A DNA stretch of 64,000 nucleotides from Barnesiella sp. WM24 (GCF_004570975.1 NZ_SPPC01000001.1:62001-126000), one strand, 5' to 3'; counted from the first letter of the stretch, positions 19,181-29,629 are shown. Numbers and translations are program-made. Notes: generated by a model from the sequence alone, not told the origin.

Positions 19181-19336
19181 TATACTTGCGTCATGAAATT
19201 ATACAAACCAAATGTTGATACAACTCACTTTATTAAATTCTGAACATTCTACAGAATCCATCATATAATAGTAGATAGATTTCTCATGAATGGAAGGACG
19301 GCAGAGCTTGAGATAAGTAATGCCGTCTGTTTTTTT
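19181..19336 (+). ncRNA. Possible small RNA ending in an orphan terminator
   Basis: This lies in the 476-bp spacer between frdC (read leftwards) and the DUF5715 gene. A -7-like TATACTTG is at 19181-19188 and a strong plus-strand terminator at 19296-19336 (ggacggca/tgccgtct stem, then seven T). No plus-strand gene precedes the terminator, so it must end some short transcript of about 140 nt. The -33 box is poor. A 16-codon ORF (19193-19243, MKLYKPNVDTTHFIKF) starts almost at the predicted start site and is probably not translated. The rest of the spacer shows only AT-rich sequence. Confidence 0.35.
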
Positions 19337-19396
19337 GCCGTTAGCCGACAATTCATTAATTTTACACCTTAATTTATATATTACACATTTTTATTG

Positions 19397-20140
19397 ATGA
19401 AATCAATCTTTGCTTGCATGCTCGTTTTAGCTCCCGTGATTATGTCAATCGAAGGATGCAGCTGCTCGCGCACCGATGCGGCTGAAGCCATCGAGACAGC
19501 AACGGCAGAAAACACTGATTACTTCTCTCACTTTGACTCGATGCCCGACGGTGGCTGCATAAAAATGAAAATCAACCCTATCGGAGGATCGCTTGCACGT
19601 GTGTTCAACGACAGTAACCACATCCATCTCGCCGAGGCAAAAGCTATCGGCATCGACCCTATCGACGGAGCGGCGAAAGCGTGGAAAGTAAAGCGCAATG
19701 TAAAACGCATAGAAAGCTGCCGGGAATATTATGTAGACAATCTCACCCACTCTGTGCCTTATCTCATCCCGGAAGCCGCCGACCTGCTAAAAGAGATCGG
19801 GAAGCGGTTCAACGACTCCCTTGAAGCCAGAGGCGGTGGCGACTACAGGCTGAAAGTGACAAGTGTGTTACGCACGGAAGGCGCGGTAAAAAAGCTGCGT
19901 CGACGCAACATAAACGCGACACAGGAGTCAGCCCACAGGTATGGCACCACTTTTGACATAAGCTATGCCAAGTTTATCTGCGACTCAGTGACTGTGCCAC
20001 GCACACAGGAAGACCTGAAAAATCTGCTTGGGGAAGTGCTGAAGCAGATTCGTGACGAAGAAAAATGCTTTATAAAATATGAACGTAAGCAAGGTTGCTT
20101 TCACATAACGGCAAGAAAGCCTAAAGAGCATCAATCATGA
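19397..20140 (+). CDS. DUF5715-like lipoprotein, M15 peptidase-like signature
   Basis: Lipoprotein signal with SIEGC lipobox (Cys around residue 21). The C-terminal half has SVLRTEGAVKKLRRRNIN, then SAHRYGTTFDISYAKF, which resembles the S-x-H-x-x-G-x-x-x-D zinc motif of M15/VanY-type D,D-carboxypeptidases. A peptidoglycan role is therefore plausible but not proven. The ATG at 19397 is preferred over the in-frame TTG at 19394. It overlaps the AsmA gene by ATGA, so the two are co-translated. Confidence 0.7.
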   Translation: MKSIFACMLVLAPVIMSIEGCSCSRTDAAEAIETATAENTDYFSHFDSMPDGGCIKMKINPIGGSLARVFNDSNHIHLAEAKAIGIDPIDGAAKAWKVKRNVKRIESCREYYVDNLTHSVPYLIPEAADLLKEIGKRFNDSLEARGGGDYRLKVTSVLRTEGAVKKLRRRNINATQESAHRYGTTFDISYAKFICDSVTVPRTQEDLKNLLGEVLKQIRDEEKCFIKYERKQGCFHITARKPKEHQS

Positions 20141-23100
20141 GTGAAGAAAAAAAGCAAAAAAGTATGCCCTTGAAAATAGTCAGGTGTGTGGCATATGCCA
20201 TCGGCATAGTTGCGGCAATCCTGATAGCTGTCATCTCTATTGCGGTGTGGATACTCACGCCGCAGAGGCTCACGCCCATCGTGACCGACATAGCCAACAA
20301 GAGTCTTGACGCGGAAGTGTCGCTGTCACGTGCTGAGCTTACCTTCTGGAAGACATTTCCCACATTATATATAGACCTCGATTCCCTGACAGTGAAAAGC
20401 AACGCTTTCAAGTCATTGCCTCATGAAAGCCGGGAGAAGCTGCCCGTATATGCCGACACGCTTGCCGATATAGGACATTTCCGCGGTGGCATCAATGTAC
20501 TTGCCCTTCTTGGCGGTAAAATAAGCCTGCACGATGTCGAGCTTTCCGGCTCAAGCGTAAATGCAGTGGCTTATGATAGCGCCACGGCAAACTATAATAT
20601 CGTAGCCCCGGGCAAAGAAGAGGAAAAAGAGTCGTCGGCGTTTCCCGACATATCCATCAACAGGTTTACAATAACCGACTCCCTGCCGTTAAGATATGTT
20701 TCAGTCGCCGACAGCATCGATATAGGGGTCACCCTGTTGCGGTCAGATGTTATTTCGTCGGAAAACCCTGCCTACCGATTGCAACTGAACAGCTCGATTG
20801 CAGCGCTGCTACCGCCCGACGTAAGTATCGACTCACTGAGTCTTGCTGTCGACGGAAAAATAGAGTGGGAACATCACCCTAACGACAGATTTATTTTTAA
20901 AGACTTCACTTTAGCCATAAATCCGGTCAACGCGGTCATAAACGCAGCAATCTCTTTAGGGACAGCGGTCACTGTCGATGAATTGAACGTCAACATTGAC
21001 CGGATGCCTATACTGGAGACAATCGGCATGCTGCCGGAGCAATGGCGTCCGGCAATGCCCGGTATATCCACCGACATGGCTGCCGACATAGCCATGACTC
21101 TCACCCGTAGCTATCCGCTTGACAGCAAGGGACTGCCGTGGATTGACGCGACGGTTACCGTGCCACAGTGCAGCGCGACTTACGAGGGATATGAATTTAA
21201 TCACATCAGGCTTACTGCCGAAGCCGCTGTCAACGGCGACAATCCTGACGCGTCTGTCGTCAAGCTATCAGAGCTATCGGTCGGCGGCGACGGCGTTAAC
21301 GTTAAGGCAACAGGCGACGTGACGTCATTACTGAGCGACCCCGCGATAAAAGGGCATGTCAATGCCGATGTAAATTTTGCACGGCTTCCAAAGTCGCTGC
21401 TGTCGATAATCCCGGGTTCGGTCAAAGGTAAATTGCAACTTGACACTGACGCAAGATTTAGATTGAGCAATCTGACTCCCAAGCAGTTTCACAAGCTACA
21501 GCTCAACGGTGACCTTGACCTGTCAGATTTCGGATTATCATCGGCAGAGCTTGGCGTAGAGCTTTATACGCGCAAAGGATGCTTCAAACTTGGCACAAAC
21601 GAGGGGTTTGTCAATGACAAAATCCGTGTCGACTCCCTGCTCACCGCATCACTCAGCATCGACACCCTTGCTATGGACATCGAGGGCATCAAGGTCAACT
21701 TACGCGACCTGAAAGGAGGAATCGGATGTTCCAACAAAGCATCGTCGGCCGATACTACAGCGATAAACCCGATAGGCGGAACAATAAGAATAGCCCGTCT
21801 GCGCTACTCCGACCCCGACTCGACACGCGTCTACGCACGCGACCTGTATGTCACCTCGTCATTACGCCGCTTTGAGCAACAGGCAAGACTGCCGCTCATG
21901 AATCTCGGCGCCGGAATAGGATTCATCGCCTATGCCGACTCGATGAACCGCCTTATATTGAGGAAAGGCAATGTCAACCTCACAGCCCACATGCGACCCG
22001 TAAAGCCGATTAACCGGAGGCTCAAACAGCGCTACGACTCCATAGCCGCCCTTCATCCGGGAGCCTCACCCGACTCCGTAATTGGAATTATGCGCGGGAT
22101 GATGCCCCGACGGTCGCAGGAAGCCATGTCGCAATATGACGTGGTCGACTTCGGCGTCGACAATGCCACCAAAAGACTGCTACGCAAATGGGATGTGTCT
22201 GGTTCGGTCACAGCGGAGCGTGGCAGAATGTTCACGCCCTACTTCCCCGTGCGCAACCGGCTGAGCAATGTCGACATGAAATTTTCGACCGACAGCGTTG
22301 TCCTGAACGGCTTGAAATATCAGGCTGGCAGTTCCGACTTCACCATTAACGGCGACATACGCAACATGAGACGCGCACTTACCTCGGGACGCCCGTTAAA
22401 AGTGAGCCTCACCGTCAAGAGCGACACCATTAATGTAAACGAACTTGTACAGGCTTCATATAACGGAGCGGCATTTGCAGAAAAAATCAAGGACGGCTCT
22501 GTCAAGCTTGCGGCTGTCGACTCGGAAAAGGAGCTTGACAACCTCGCCGACTCTGTTGCCGCCGAAGGGATGACGGCTGCGCTGCTTGTACCTGTAAATA
22601 TCGATGCCGAAATACAGATGAACGCCAACAATATCATATACTCCGACATGTATATGTCAGATTTTGCCGGTGAACTCTTTGTCAAGGACGGAGCGGTGAA
22701 TCTACGCGAGCTGTCGGCAAAGTCGGGTATCGGCGACGCCAAATTCACCGCCCTTTACACCGCGCCTACTAAAAAAGACATGCGCTTCGGATTTGGACTT
22801 GAACTGAACGACATCCATATAAAGGAATTTATCGGCATGATGCCGGCGGTGGACTCCCTGATGCCACTGCTCCAATCATTTGAAGGGCGAATAAACGCCG
22901 ACGTTGCTGCGACAGCTCGCATAGACTCGATGATGGACATCGACCTGCCGTCGCTCAATGCCGCAGTGAAACTTGAAGGCAAAGACCTGGTGCTGCTTGA
23001 CGCGGAGACATTCCGCACCATTTCAAAGTGGCTGATGTTCAAAGACAAGAAGACCAACGTCATACCCCACATGAATGTCGAGATGCTTGTCGAGGATTCA

Positions 23101-23574
23101 AGACTTGAGCTTTTCCCGTTTGTATTTGACTTCGACCGTTACAGACTTGCGGTAATGGGCTCCAACGACCTCGCCATGAATTTCAAGTATCACGTATCGG
23201 TGCTGAAATCTCCGATACCGTTTAAATTCGGCATAAACCTGTCGGGCAATGCCGACAAGATGAAAGTGCACCTTGGAAAGTCCAAATATAAGCCCGACAA
23301 AGCCGGCGAGACAATAGCTATTGTCGACACCACGCGCATCAACCTGCTCAAAGAGATTGACAATGTGTTCCGTCGCGGGGCACGCAACGCCCGTCTTGGT
23401 GCAATCAAGCCGGAAAAGCGGCCCGAGACTGTCAGCTTTGACGAGAGGGGCGACACCATCTCTCACGAAGACTCGGTAATGTTTATCAATCAAGGACTGC
23501 TTCCGGCACCACCACAACCGGAACCGGCCGCAGCCACCGACGAGAATAAAGACAAGAAAAAGAAGAAGAAATGA
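20137..23574 (+). CDS. AsmA-family protein, large
   Basis: Single N-terminal membrane helix (IGIVAAILIAVISIAVWIL, about residues 24-45) followed by a very long beta-rich periplasmic region with AsmA-type repeats. It opens with LTPIVTDIANKSLDAEVSLS and later has NVDMKFSTDSVVLNGLKYQA. AsmA-like/repeating beta-groove proteins bridge the periplasm and move phospholipids or affect outer-membrane assembly in other bacteria. It ends in a Pro/Glu/Lys-rich tail. Linked by ATGA overlaps to genes on both sides. Confidence 0.82.
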   Translation: MSEEKKQKSMPLKIVRCVAYAIGIVAAILIAVISIAVWILTPQRLTPIVTDIANKSLDAEVSLSRAELTFWKTFPTLYIDLDSLTVKSNAFKSLPHESREKLPVYADTLADIGHFRGGINVLALLGGKISLHDVELSGSSVNAVAYDSATANYNIVAPGKEEEKESSAFPDISINRFTITDSLPLRYVSVADSIDIGVTLLRSDVISSENPAYRLQLNSSIAALLPPDVSIDSLSLAVDGKIEWEHHPNDRFIFKDFTLAINPVNAVINAAISLGTAVTVDELNVNIDRMPILETIGMLPEQWRPAMPGISTDMAADIAMTLTRSYPLDSKGLPWIDATVTVPQCSATYEGYEFNHIRLTAEAAVNGDNPDASVVKLSELSVGGDGVNVKATGDVTSLLSDPAIKGHVNADVNFARLPKSLLSIIPGSVKGKLQLDTDARFRLSNLTPKQFHKLQLNGDLDLSDFGLSSAELGVELYTRKGCFKLGTNEGFVNDKIRVDSLLTASLSIDTLAMDIEGIKVNLRDLKGGIGCSNKASSADTTAINPIGGTIRIARLRYSDPDSTRVYARDLYVTSSLRRFEQQARLPLMNLGAGIGFIAYADSMNRLILRKGNVNLTAHMRPVKPINRRLKQRYDSIAALHPGASPDSVIGIMRGMMPRRSQEAMSQYDVVDFGVDNATKRLLRKWDVSGSVTAERGRMFTPYFPVRNRLSNVDMKFSTDSVVLNGLKYQAGSSDFTINGDIRNMRRALTSGRPLKVSLTVKSDTINVNELVQASYNGAAFAEKIKDGSVKLAAVDSEKELDNLADSVAAEGMTAALLVPVNIDAEIQMNANNIIYSDMYMSDFAGELFVKDGAVNLRELSAKSGIGDAKFTALYTAPTKKDMRFGFGLELNDIHIKEFIGMMPAVDSLMPLLQSFEGRINADVAATARIDSMMDIDLPSLNAAVKLEGKDLVLLDAETFRTISKWLMFKDKKTNVIPHMNVEMLVEDSRLELFPFVFDFDRYRLAVMGSNDLAMNFKYHVSVLKSPIPFKFGINLSGNADKMKVHLGKSKYKPDKAGETIAIVDTTRINLLKEIDNVFRRGARNARLGAIKPEKRPETVSFDERGDTISHEDSVMFINQGLLPAPPQPEPAAATDENKDKKKKKK

Positions 23575-24311
23575 CTGAACAGCAAGCTATAATAAACTAT
23601 ATGGAGCGCAACGGGCTTATGAGCTTCGCTCCTGCCGCCGCGCTCATTGACATGGACGGCACTCTATATGACTCGATGGGACACCATGCCGACGCATGGT
23701 ATCGCATGATTTCCGAGCTCGGCATCGACTGCGACCATGACGAATTTTTCATGTATGAAGGAAGAACCGGTGTCGACACCATCAACATAATATTCCGCCG
23801 CGCCTATGGTCACGATGCATCGCCTGAAGAGGCAAAGGAGCTTTACCGCCGCAAGACCGTATTGTTTAGCGAAATGCCTCCTGTAGCGCCTATGCCGGGA
23901 GCGCAACGGATGGTAAAGGAGCTGCTTGACCGCAGGCTCACCACCGTGCTCGTGACAGGCTCCGGACAAAACACTCTCCTCAGCCGCCTTGACAAAGACT
24001 ATCCGGGTGCATTCCCTGAAGGGATGCGTGTGACCGGGCATGATGTCACCAAGGGGAAGCCTCATCCCGAACCATTTCTGAAAGGCATGCAACTTGCAGG
24101 GGTCAATGCCGAAAACAGCATCGCCATTGACAACGCGCCGCTTGGCGTCATGGCGGGAGCAGCCTCAGGTGCATTTACGATCGGAGTGACTACCGGACCC
24201 ATTCCGGAACAGGCTCTCCTTGATGCCGGAGCCGATATAGTCTACCCTTCTATGGAGGCACTCGCCGACAACATCGGCAAACTTATAAATCCGTTCAATA
24301 TGTCAATCTAA
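23571..24311 (+). CDS. HAD-superfamily hydrolase (phosphoglucomutase/phosphatase-like)
   Basis: HAD phosphatase with motif I DMDGTLYDS (nucleophile Asp), motif II in VLVTGSGQ, motif III Lys in VTKGKPHPEPF and motif IV IDNAPLGVMAG. The helical cap after motif I (DAWYRMISELGIDCDHDE) is the beta-phosphoglucomutase/sugar-phosphatase type. Substrate is unknown. It overlaps the AsmA gene by 4 bp. Confidence 0.85.
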   Translation: MTEQQAIINYMERNGLMSFAPAAALIDMDGTLYDSMGHHADAWYRMISELGIDCDHDEFFMYEGRTGVDTINIIFRRAYGHDASPEEAKELYRRKTVLFSEMPPVAPMPGAQRMVKELLDRRLTTVLVTGSGQNTLLSRLDKDYPGAFPEGMRVTGHDVTKGKPHPEPFLKGMQLAGVNAENSIAIDNAPLGVMAGAASGAFTIGVTTGPIPEQALLDAGADIVYPSMEALADNIGKLINPFNMSI

Positions 24312-24329
24312 CTAATCCACACTCACGCT

Positions 24330-25394
24330 ATGAAACATCAGGACTTACTGTTTACCAACGAAGTAGCCGAAGCTCTTGACAAACTGATAACCGATGCCGG
24401 GCATCCACTCACATTTATCATTGTCGATGAGAACACACGCCGCCACGTGTTGCCGCTGCTTCTCGACAAGTCATCAACCCTTTCGGGAGCAAAAATCATC
24501 ACGGTCAAGCCCGGAGATGTCAATAAGAACCTCACCTCGCTTGCCGACATCTGGACAGCACTACAGGAAGGCGGAGCCAACCGCAAGTCACTGATGATAA
24601 ACCTCGGAGGCGGAATGGTCACCGACATGGGCGGATTTGCCGCCTCGACATTCAAGCGTGGCATACGCTTCATCAATATCCCCACCACCCTGCTCTCTGC
24701 CGTCGACGCTGCGGTAGGCGGCAAGACAGGCATAAATTTCAATGGACTAAAAAATGAAATCGGAGTGTTCAACGAGGCCGATGCCGTAATCATCTCGACC
24801 TGCTATCTCTCCACCTTGCCGGTAGAAGAACTCCACTCAGGATATGCTGAAATGCTGAAACATGGCCTCATCGACAATCGCGACAACTATGACCGTTTGC
24901 TCGGCTATCGCATAGAAGACGCCGACCCCGCGCGCCTTCTTGACCTTCTGAAAGAGTCGGTCATGGTAAAACGCCGTATTGTCGAAGAAGACCCGCATGA
25001 ACATGGCATACGCAGGGCGCTAAATCTCGGGCACACAATAGGACACGCGTTTGAAAGCCTCGCCATGCGCCGTGAATCGCCCGTCCCCCACGGCTTTGCC
25101 GTGGCATGGGGTTGCGTGACAGAACTCGTGCTGAGCCACATGAAAACCGGATTCCCGTCGGCAGAGCTACAGCGATTTGCCGCTTATATCTACGAAAATT
25201 ACGGCTCATTCCCGATAACCTGCGAAGATTATCCCGAACTGCTTGAGCTTATGCATCACGACAAAAAAAATGTCGACTCCGACATTAACTTCACCCTTCT
25301 CGGCGGCATAGGCGAAATACACATCGACTGCACCGCGTCGGAAGACGAAATCAAAACCGCTCTCGACATATTCCGCGACCTCACCCACCAATAG
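24330..25394 (+). CDS. aroB: 3-dehydroquinate synthase
   Basis: Second step of the shikimate pathway (DAHP to 3-dehydroquinate). It has the NAD-binding GGGMVTDMGGFAASTFKRG segment, the GGKTGINF loop, and zinc-ligand regions EMLKHGLI and NLGHTIGHAFES. Length of 354 aa is normal. It lies 18 bp after the HAD gene in the same run. Confidence 0.95.
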   Translation: MKHQDLLFTNEVAEALDKLITDAGHPLTFIIVDENTRRHVLPLLLDKSSTLSGAKIITVKPGDVNKNLTSLADIWTALQEGGANRKSLMINLGGGMVTDMGGFAASTFKRGIRFINIPTTLLSAVDAAVGGKTGINFNGLKNEIGVFNEADAVIISTCYLSTLPVEELHSGYAEMLKHGLIDNRDNYDRLLGYRIEDADPARLLDLLKESVMVKRRIVEEDPHEHGIRRALNLGHTIGHAFESLAMRRESPVPHGFAVAWGCVTELVLSHMKTGFPSAELQRFAAYIYENYGSFPITCEDYPELLELMHHDKKNVDSDINFTLLGGIGEIHIDCTASEDEIKTALDIFRDLTHQ

Positions 25395-25428
25395 CGAGAC
25401 CGGCGACATTCTGATACTGAGGACAGGC

Positions 25429-26550
25429 TCAGCTATTATTCAAGGTCATGTCGCCGCCGACGTTCTTTTCTTCAACAGAAGCCGGGGCGCGGTTGATGAC
25501 ATATTGCTCATAGTAGGAGATGAGGAGTGTTGTCAGCGGGAGGGCGATTATCATGCCTATGAGTCCGAGCAACGTACCCCACACTGAAAGCGACAGCAGG
25601 ATTATAGCCGGGTTAAGGCCCAGTGCCTTTCCCATAATCCTCGGTGTAAGGATATAGTCACATATACACTGACTGACAACATACACAAGCAGACATTTCC
25701 CAAACTCCGGAAAGAAGCCTACAGCCCCACCGAGCGAGTCGATGAAGCATACAGCCGCAACGGGTATAAGCGTGACATACTGGAAGTAAGGAATCAGGTA
25801 AAGAATGCCGACAAGGATACCGAGCACTATCGCGAGCGGGATGCCCACTATCGAGAAACCTATGCAGTAGAACACCGCGGCGCAGAGGGCTATAAGCGCC
25901 TGTCCGCGGAAATACTTGTTCATGCTGTCTTTTATGTCGTCGCCCACCTTATAGGCTACCGGACGGAAGCGCGGAGGCACAAGCAGCCGGAATCCTCTCA
26001 TCAGCTGCGGGTAGTCAATCAGGATAAAAATCACATAAATGAATGTCAGCAGCCACTCGACCGCATGCATCAGCACTCCCACAGAACGCGAGATAAACGA
26101 AGTGCCCCGGTCAAGTATTGTCATCATGTGCTGCCCGTCGAAGTAACGGGTCAGGTCATCGATGTCGAAATGAACGCTTACATACTCATGAAGCGCCTTC
26201 GGGATAAGCCGCGAGGTAATATCCTTGTCGGAATACTTGTTGATAAGCTCCGACATCTGATGAATCTCGTCAAGCACCGACGGCACAAAGAAGTAGCACA
26301 GCAGCCCTACAAGAAGCGTCACTTCCAACAGGGTGATGAACACCGGGACTATGCGCCGTTTAAAATGAAGCAGCTTACGGTTGAACTCGACAGCAGGCTC
26401 AAGCATATAGGCGAGCAGACACGCCAGACAGAATGGCAGCAATACATCCTTCAGGATGTTGACAAGCCACACAAAACCGGCGATTACGGCAAGCGAGATG
26501 ACCAAACGCACTACCCGGTCAAATGTATAGGGGCGACGGGATATCAGCAT
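25429..26550 (-). CDS. AI-2E family transporter (PerM-like)
   Basis: Polytopic inner-membrane protein of about eight helices with the family pattern: an N-terminal pair (VIAGFVWLVNILKDVLLPF), a long central soluble stretch, then GQALIALCAAVFYCIGFSIVG, PYFQYVTLIPVAAVCF, and the C-terminal PRIMGKALGLNPAIILLSLS signature. Substrates vary in the family (autoinducer-2 export, Na+/H+ antiport), so none can be assigned. Convergent with aroB, 34 bp apart. Confidence 0.88.
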   Translation of the reverse strand: MLISRRPYTFDRVVRLVISLAVIAGFVWLVNILKDVLLPFCLACLLAYMLEPAVEFNRKLLHFKRRIVPVFITLLEVTLLVGLLCYFFVPSVLDEIHQMSELINKYSDKDITSRLIPKALHEYVSVHFDIDDLTRYFDGQHMMTILDRGTSFISRSVGVLMHAVEWLLTFIYVIFILIDYPQLMRGFRLLVPPRFRPVAYKVGDDIKDSMNKYFRGQALIALCAAVFYCIGFSIVGIPLAIVLGILVGILYLIPYFQYVTLIPVAAVCFIDSLGGAVGFFPEFGKCLLVYVVSQCICDYILTPRIMGKALGLNPAIILLSLSVWGTLLGLIGMIIALPLTTLLISYYEQYVINRAPASVEEKNVGGDMTLNNS

Positions 26551-26603
26551 AATGTTAATACCTGATGAATTGACATCATTTATATTATAATAACATTACG
26601 GGG

Positions 26604-26648
26604 TAAAAAGTTTTGAGCCACAGACCTAATCACAGGCATGTGGCTCAA
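26604..26648 (-). terminator. Terminator of the outer-membrane receptor gene
   Basis: Perfect 10-bp stem ttgagccaca (26613-26622) and tgtggctcaa (26639-26648); on the minus strand followed by aactttttacc. Confidence 0.8.
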
Positions 26649-26718
26649 TTTTCAAGTGTGGAATAGAAAATATATATGAGTATAGTGCAATCTTTTCCGA
26701 TGAAGGATCACCGCTTTA

Positions 26719-29529
26719 TCACCTCGGAGGGCGACCGCCGGGTCCGCCCGGTCCACGACGGGAATTGCGGTCGGTAGGCTGGTTGCCGGCCCCGAATGTA
26801 TTGAAGCGATAAGAGAATGTTATCATGAAGTAGCGGGTAAGCGAGTTATAGCTTGTATCGTCGATATAGTTGGCGGTCACATTACGCATGATGCTCTTGC
26901 GCTGCTGCAGCAGGTCATAGCCTTTAATCGCCACTGTAGCCTCCTTGCCTTTCAGGAACTGATAGGCGATTGACGCATTCCACATCCACTGGTTCTGGTC
27001 ATAGCCTGCCGAGTAACCGTTAGTGCCGGTGAAGCTCAGGTCAGTATTGATGACAAGTCCGAAAGGCGCATACCATCCGGCATTGAACATGCCGCCGTAA
27101 GTCTGCACGGAGCGGTTTGCCGCTGTCTGTAGCGAATTATGGGTCTCCTGGAGGTTGAAATAAGGACGAAGTTCAAATTCCCAGTTCTCGGGACGGAACG
27201 CAAGCGACACCGACGGACCGATATTGAAAGAGCCGCTTCGGTTACGCTCTCCGTTGTTGAAACCGATAGCCTGGCTATAGCGGGCAAAAAGGTTTCCGTT
27301 AAACTGCCAGTTTTTATTGCGCAGCGGGAATGAAATCATGCTGAAGAGATTGGCATTCCAGTTGCCGTTGACATTTTCATATGTAGTCAGCTGACCGCCC
27401 GTCTCACGGTTAAACTGAGTATTTGACACAATGCTGTTTTGAGTGATGCCGACATTTGCCATTGCCATAATCGAACGCTGAGCGTCCACATTAAAGTCGC
27501 TGAAACGCACCCTTACATTGTGATTGAACGAAGGCTTCAATTCCGGATTACCGACCACGATACGAAGAGGATTGCTCATGTCGGCGACGGGCTGCAACTG
27601 CGTCATCGACGGTTCGCTCGCATTGCCGCGGTAGTCGACATTCATATTGCGGGTCTTGTTAAACTTATAGCGGAAGCGCAGATAAGGCGACACGTTGAAC
27701 ACCCAGCGCGTGGCAATGTCACGGGCACTGTTGATAAGGTCCTTGCTCTTTGACATGGACGGGACAAACGCCATACCGACATTAAGTGTATAATCCCTCC
27801 TGACCTGACGGAATCCTACCTGCATGCGCTGCGTGAAGAAGTCATTGCGGAAACGGTTGCTGAGCTCATCGTTAAACACGTTTTGCAGATAATCCACAAC
27901 CGGGTCATAACCTCCGTCGGGGAAAGTCACCGGATGGTCATAGACCATCTTGTCGGCATTGTTCCAGCGGTAACTCATGCGATAGCTTATCTCGATGAAC
28001 CTTCCGTTTTTGACATCACCGATAGGCTCGGTCCAGGTAAGGCGTCCGCCTACACGGTTGCTCCATGTATGATTGTCGGTAAACTGGTCATATACATCAA
28101 GACTGTCATTGCCAAGTATATTTTTGAGCAGATAAAAGCGGTTGTAGGAATAGCTGAAATCCTTCTCCTTGACATTGCTCATGCTGTAGTCTACAGCAAT
28201 TGAGAATGACCTTCCGGGATGAGACTTGAAGTTATGATTAAACCATAGTTCACCACCAAATTCATAAGAGTTTCCGTCAGAGCTGCCGGTATTGATACTC
28301 CTTGTCACCAGTGAACGGGCAAGGTCGCCGGCAAATGTGCGGGAAGAGTCGGCGCTGACCGACTTATTATAATTCAAAGAGAATCGCGGTCTAAACTCAA
28401 GTGTGGTAAGAGTATCCATTTTCCACTTCACCCGGAAATCACCGCGGATGTTATGACCCTTGTCGCGGCTTCCGGAGCGGCTGCTCAGATAAGAGGTGGA
28501 GTCAGTAAACAGATACTGGCGTTCCTGCGATGTGCGGGTGTCCTGGTCGGTGTGGCTATAAAGCAGGTCACCGCCGACACGAAACGACTCGTCGCCTTTG
28601 CCTACATTGAAATTCACACCAAATGACTGAGAGGTGTTGATACCGTTATTGCCACCGAACCGGCGGAAACGGCTGCCGTTACTGTCAGTAAAGCCAAGCT
28701 GGTTTATATTGTTGAAATTACCGAGAAATGTAATCTGGTTATCATTCCAGAACCTGTTGACATTGAAATCAGCGGCATAACGGTCATCAGTGCCATATCC
28801 GCCATTGACAACGCCAAACCATCCGTTTTTCATACCTTTCTTCACCGTAAGGTTAATCACGGTCTCCTCTTCTCCGTCATCTACGCCTGTAAGTCGCGCA
28901 AGGTCGCTCTTGCGGTCAACGACCTGCAGCTTGTCAATCATATTTGCCGGAAGATTCTTAGACGCCACCTTAGGGTCGTCAGAGAAAAACTCCTTGCCGT
29001 CCACAAGGATTTTTGTCACTTCCTTGCCTCCCGCCTTGATTTTACCGTCAGAGTCGACCTCAACACCGGGGAGCTTCTTCAGAAGGTCCTCCATGACGGC
29101 ATTGGGCTGTGTCTTGTAGGAGCCGGCATTATATTCGAGAGTGTCTTCCTTTGCCACAATCTCAGTCTTCACTCCTGTCACAACCGCCTCTTTCAACATG
29201 ATTGACGACTCCTTCATCTTCACCGGAACCGTCACGTTTTTGTCGGCGACCTTTGTGTTGACAGTCGCATTATCATAACCGATATAACTTGTCTGTACAA
29301 TATAGGAGCCTGCCTTTATGTCCCTTAGAGAAAATTTACCATTAACATCAGTTGTAGTACCCTTTACAAACGCACTGTCCCTTGCGGAAAGCAGCCTGAC
29401 TGTCGCCTCTATAAGAGGGTCGCCATTTTCATCGGTCACCGTACCCCTTACATTTGCGGCAACAAGTGAGGCGCAACCTAAAATTACAGCAGAGAATGCC
29501 GTCAGGCACTTTTTGAGATTCAAACCCAT
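26719..29529 (-). CDS. Outer-membrane beta-barrel receptor with carboxypeptidase-regulatory-like N-domain
   Basis: Signal peptide (first ~25 residues), then a CarboxypepD_reg-like domain (VRGTVTDENGDPLIEATVRL to SYIVQTSYIGYDNATV), a plug-like domain containing EDLLKKLPGVEVDSDGKI and ILVDGKEFFSDDP, and a long barrel with aromatic strands ending at FMITFSYRFNTFGAG. Such proteins are related to TonB-dependent receptors of the outer-membrane-protein-beta-barrel family; no SusD partner is adjacent, so it is not an obvious polysaccharide utilisation locus. The extreme C-terminus is a Gly/Pro/Arg-rich tail (GPGGPGGRPPR) beyond the usual terminal aromatic. Confidence 0.87.
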   Translation of the reverse strand: MGLNLKKCLTAFSAVILGCASLVAANVRGTVTDENGDPLIEATVRLLSARDSAFVKGTTTDVNGKFSLRDIKAGSYIVQTSYIGYDNATVNTKVADKNVTVPVKMKESSIMLKEAVVTGVKTEIVAKEDTLEYNAGSYKTQPNAVMEDLLKKLPGVEVDSDGKIKAGGKEVTKILVDGKEFFSDDPKVASKNLPANMIDKLQVVDRKSDLARLTGVDDGEEETVINLTVKKGMKNGWFGVVNGGYGTDDRYAADFNVNRFWNDNQITFLGNFNNINQLGFTDSNGSRFRRFGGNNGINTSQSFGVNFNVGKGDESFRVGGDLLYSHTDQDTRTSQERQYLFTDSTSYLSSRSGSRDKGHNIRGDFRVKWKMDTLTTLEFRPRFSLNYNKSVSADSSRTFAGDLARSLVTRSINTGSSDGNSYEFGGELWFNHNFKSHPGRSFSIAVDYSMSNVKEKDFSYSYNRFYLLKNILGNDSLDVYDQFTDNHTWSNRVGGRLTWTEPIGDVKNGRFIEISYRMSYRWNNADKMVYDHPVTFPDGGYDPVVDYLQNVFNDELSNRFRNDFFTQRMQVGFRQVRRDYTLNVGMAFVPSMSKSKDLINSARDIATRWVFNVSPYLRFRYKFNKTRNMNVDYRGNASEPSMTQLQPVADMSNPLRIVVGNPELKPSFNHNVRVRFSDFNVDAQRSIMAMANVGITQNSIVSNTQFNRETGGQLTTYENVNGNWNANLFSMISFPLRNKNWQFNGNLFARYSQAIGFNNGERNRSGSFNIGPSVSLAFRPENWEFELRPYFNLQETHNSLQTAANRSVQTYGGMFNAGWYAPFGLVINTDLSFTGTNGYSAGYDQNQWMWNASIAYQFLKGKEATVAIKGYDLLQQRKSIMRNVTANYIDDTSYNSLTRYFMITFSYRFNTFGAGNQPTDRNSRRGPGGPGGRPPR

Positions 29530-29629
29530 TGGTGTAGTAAGTTATTATTTGATCGTCAGTTATAATTAATTCACAATCACTTTGACTTACTAACTAAATA
29601 AAGGTTTAATTTACACTCATCTTTTTTTC

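Noticed and set aside
19193-19243. 16-codon ORF upstream of the orphan terminator
   Set aside because: It starts at or before the predicted transcription start and has no recognisable leader-peptide features such as codon runs.
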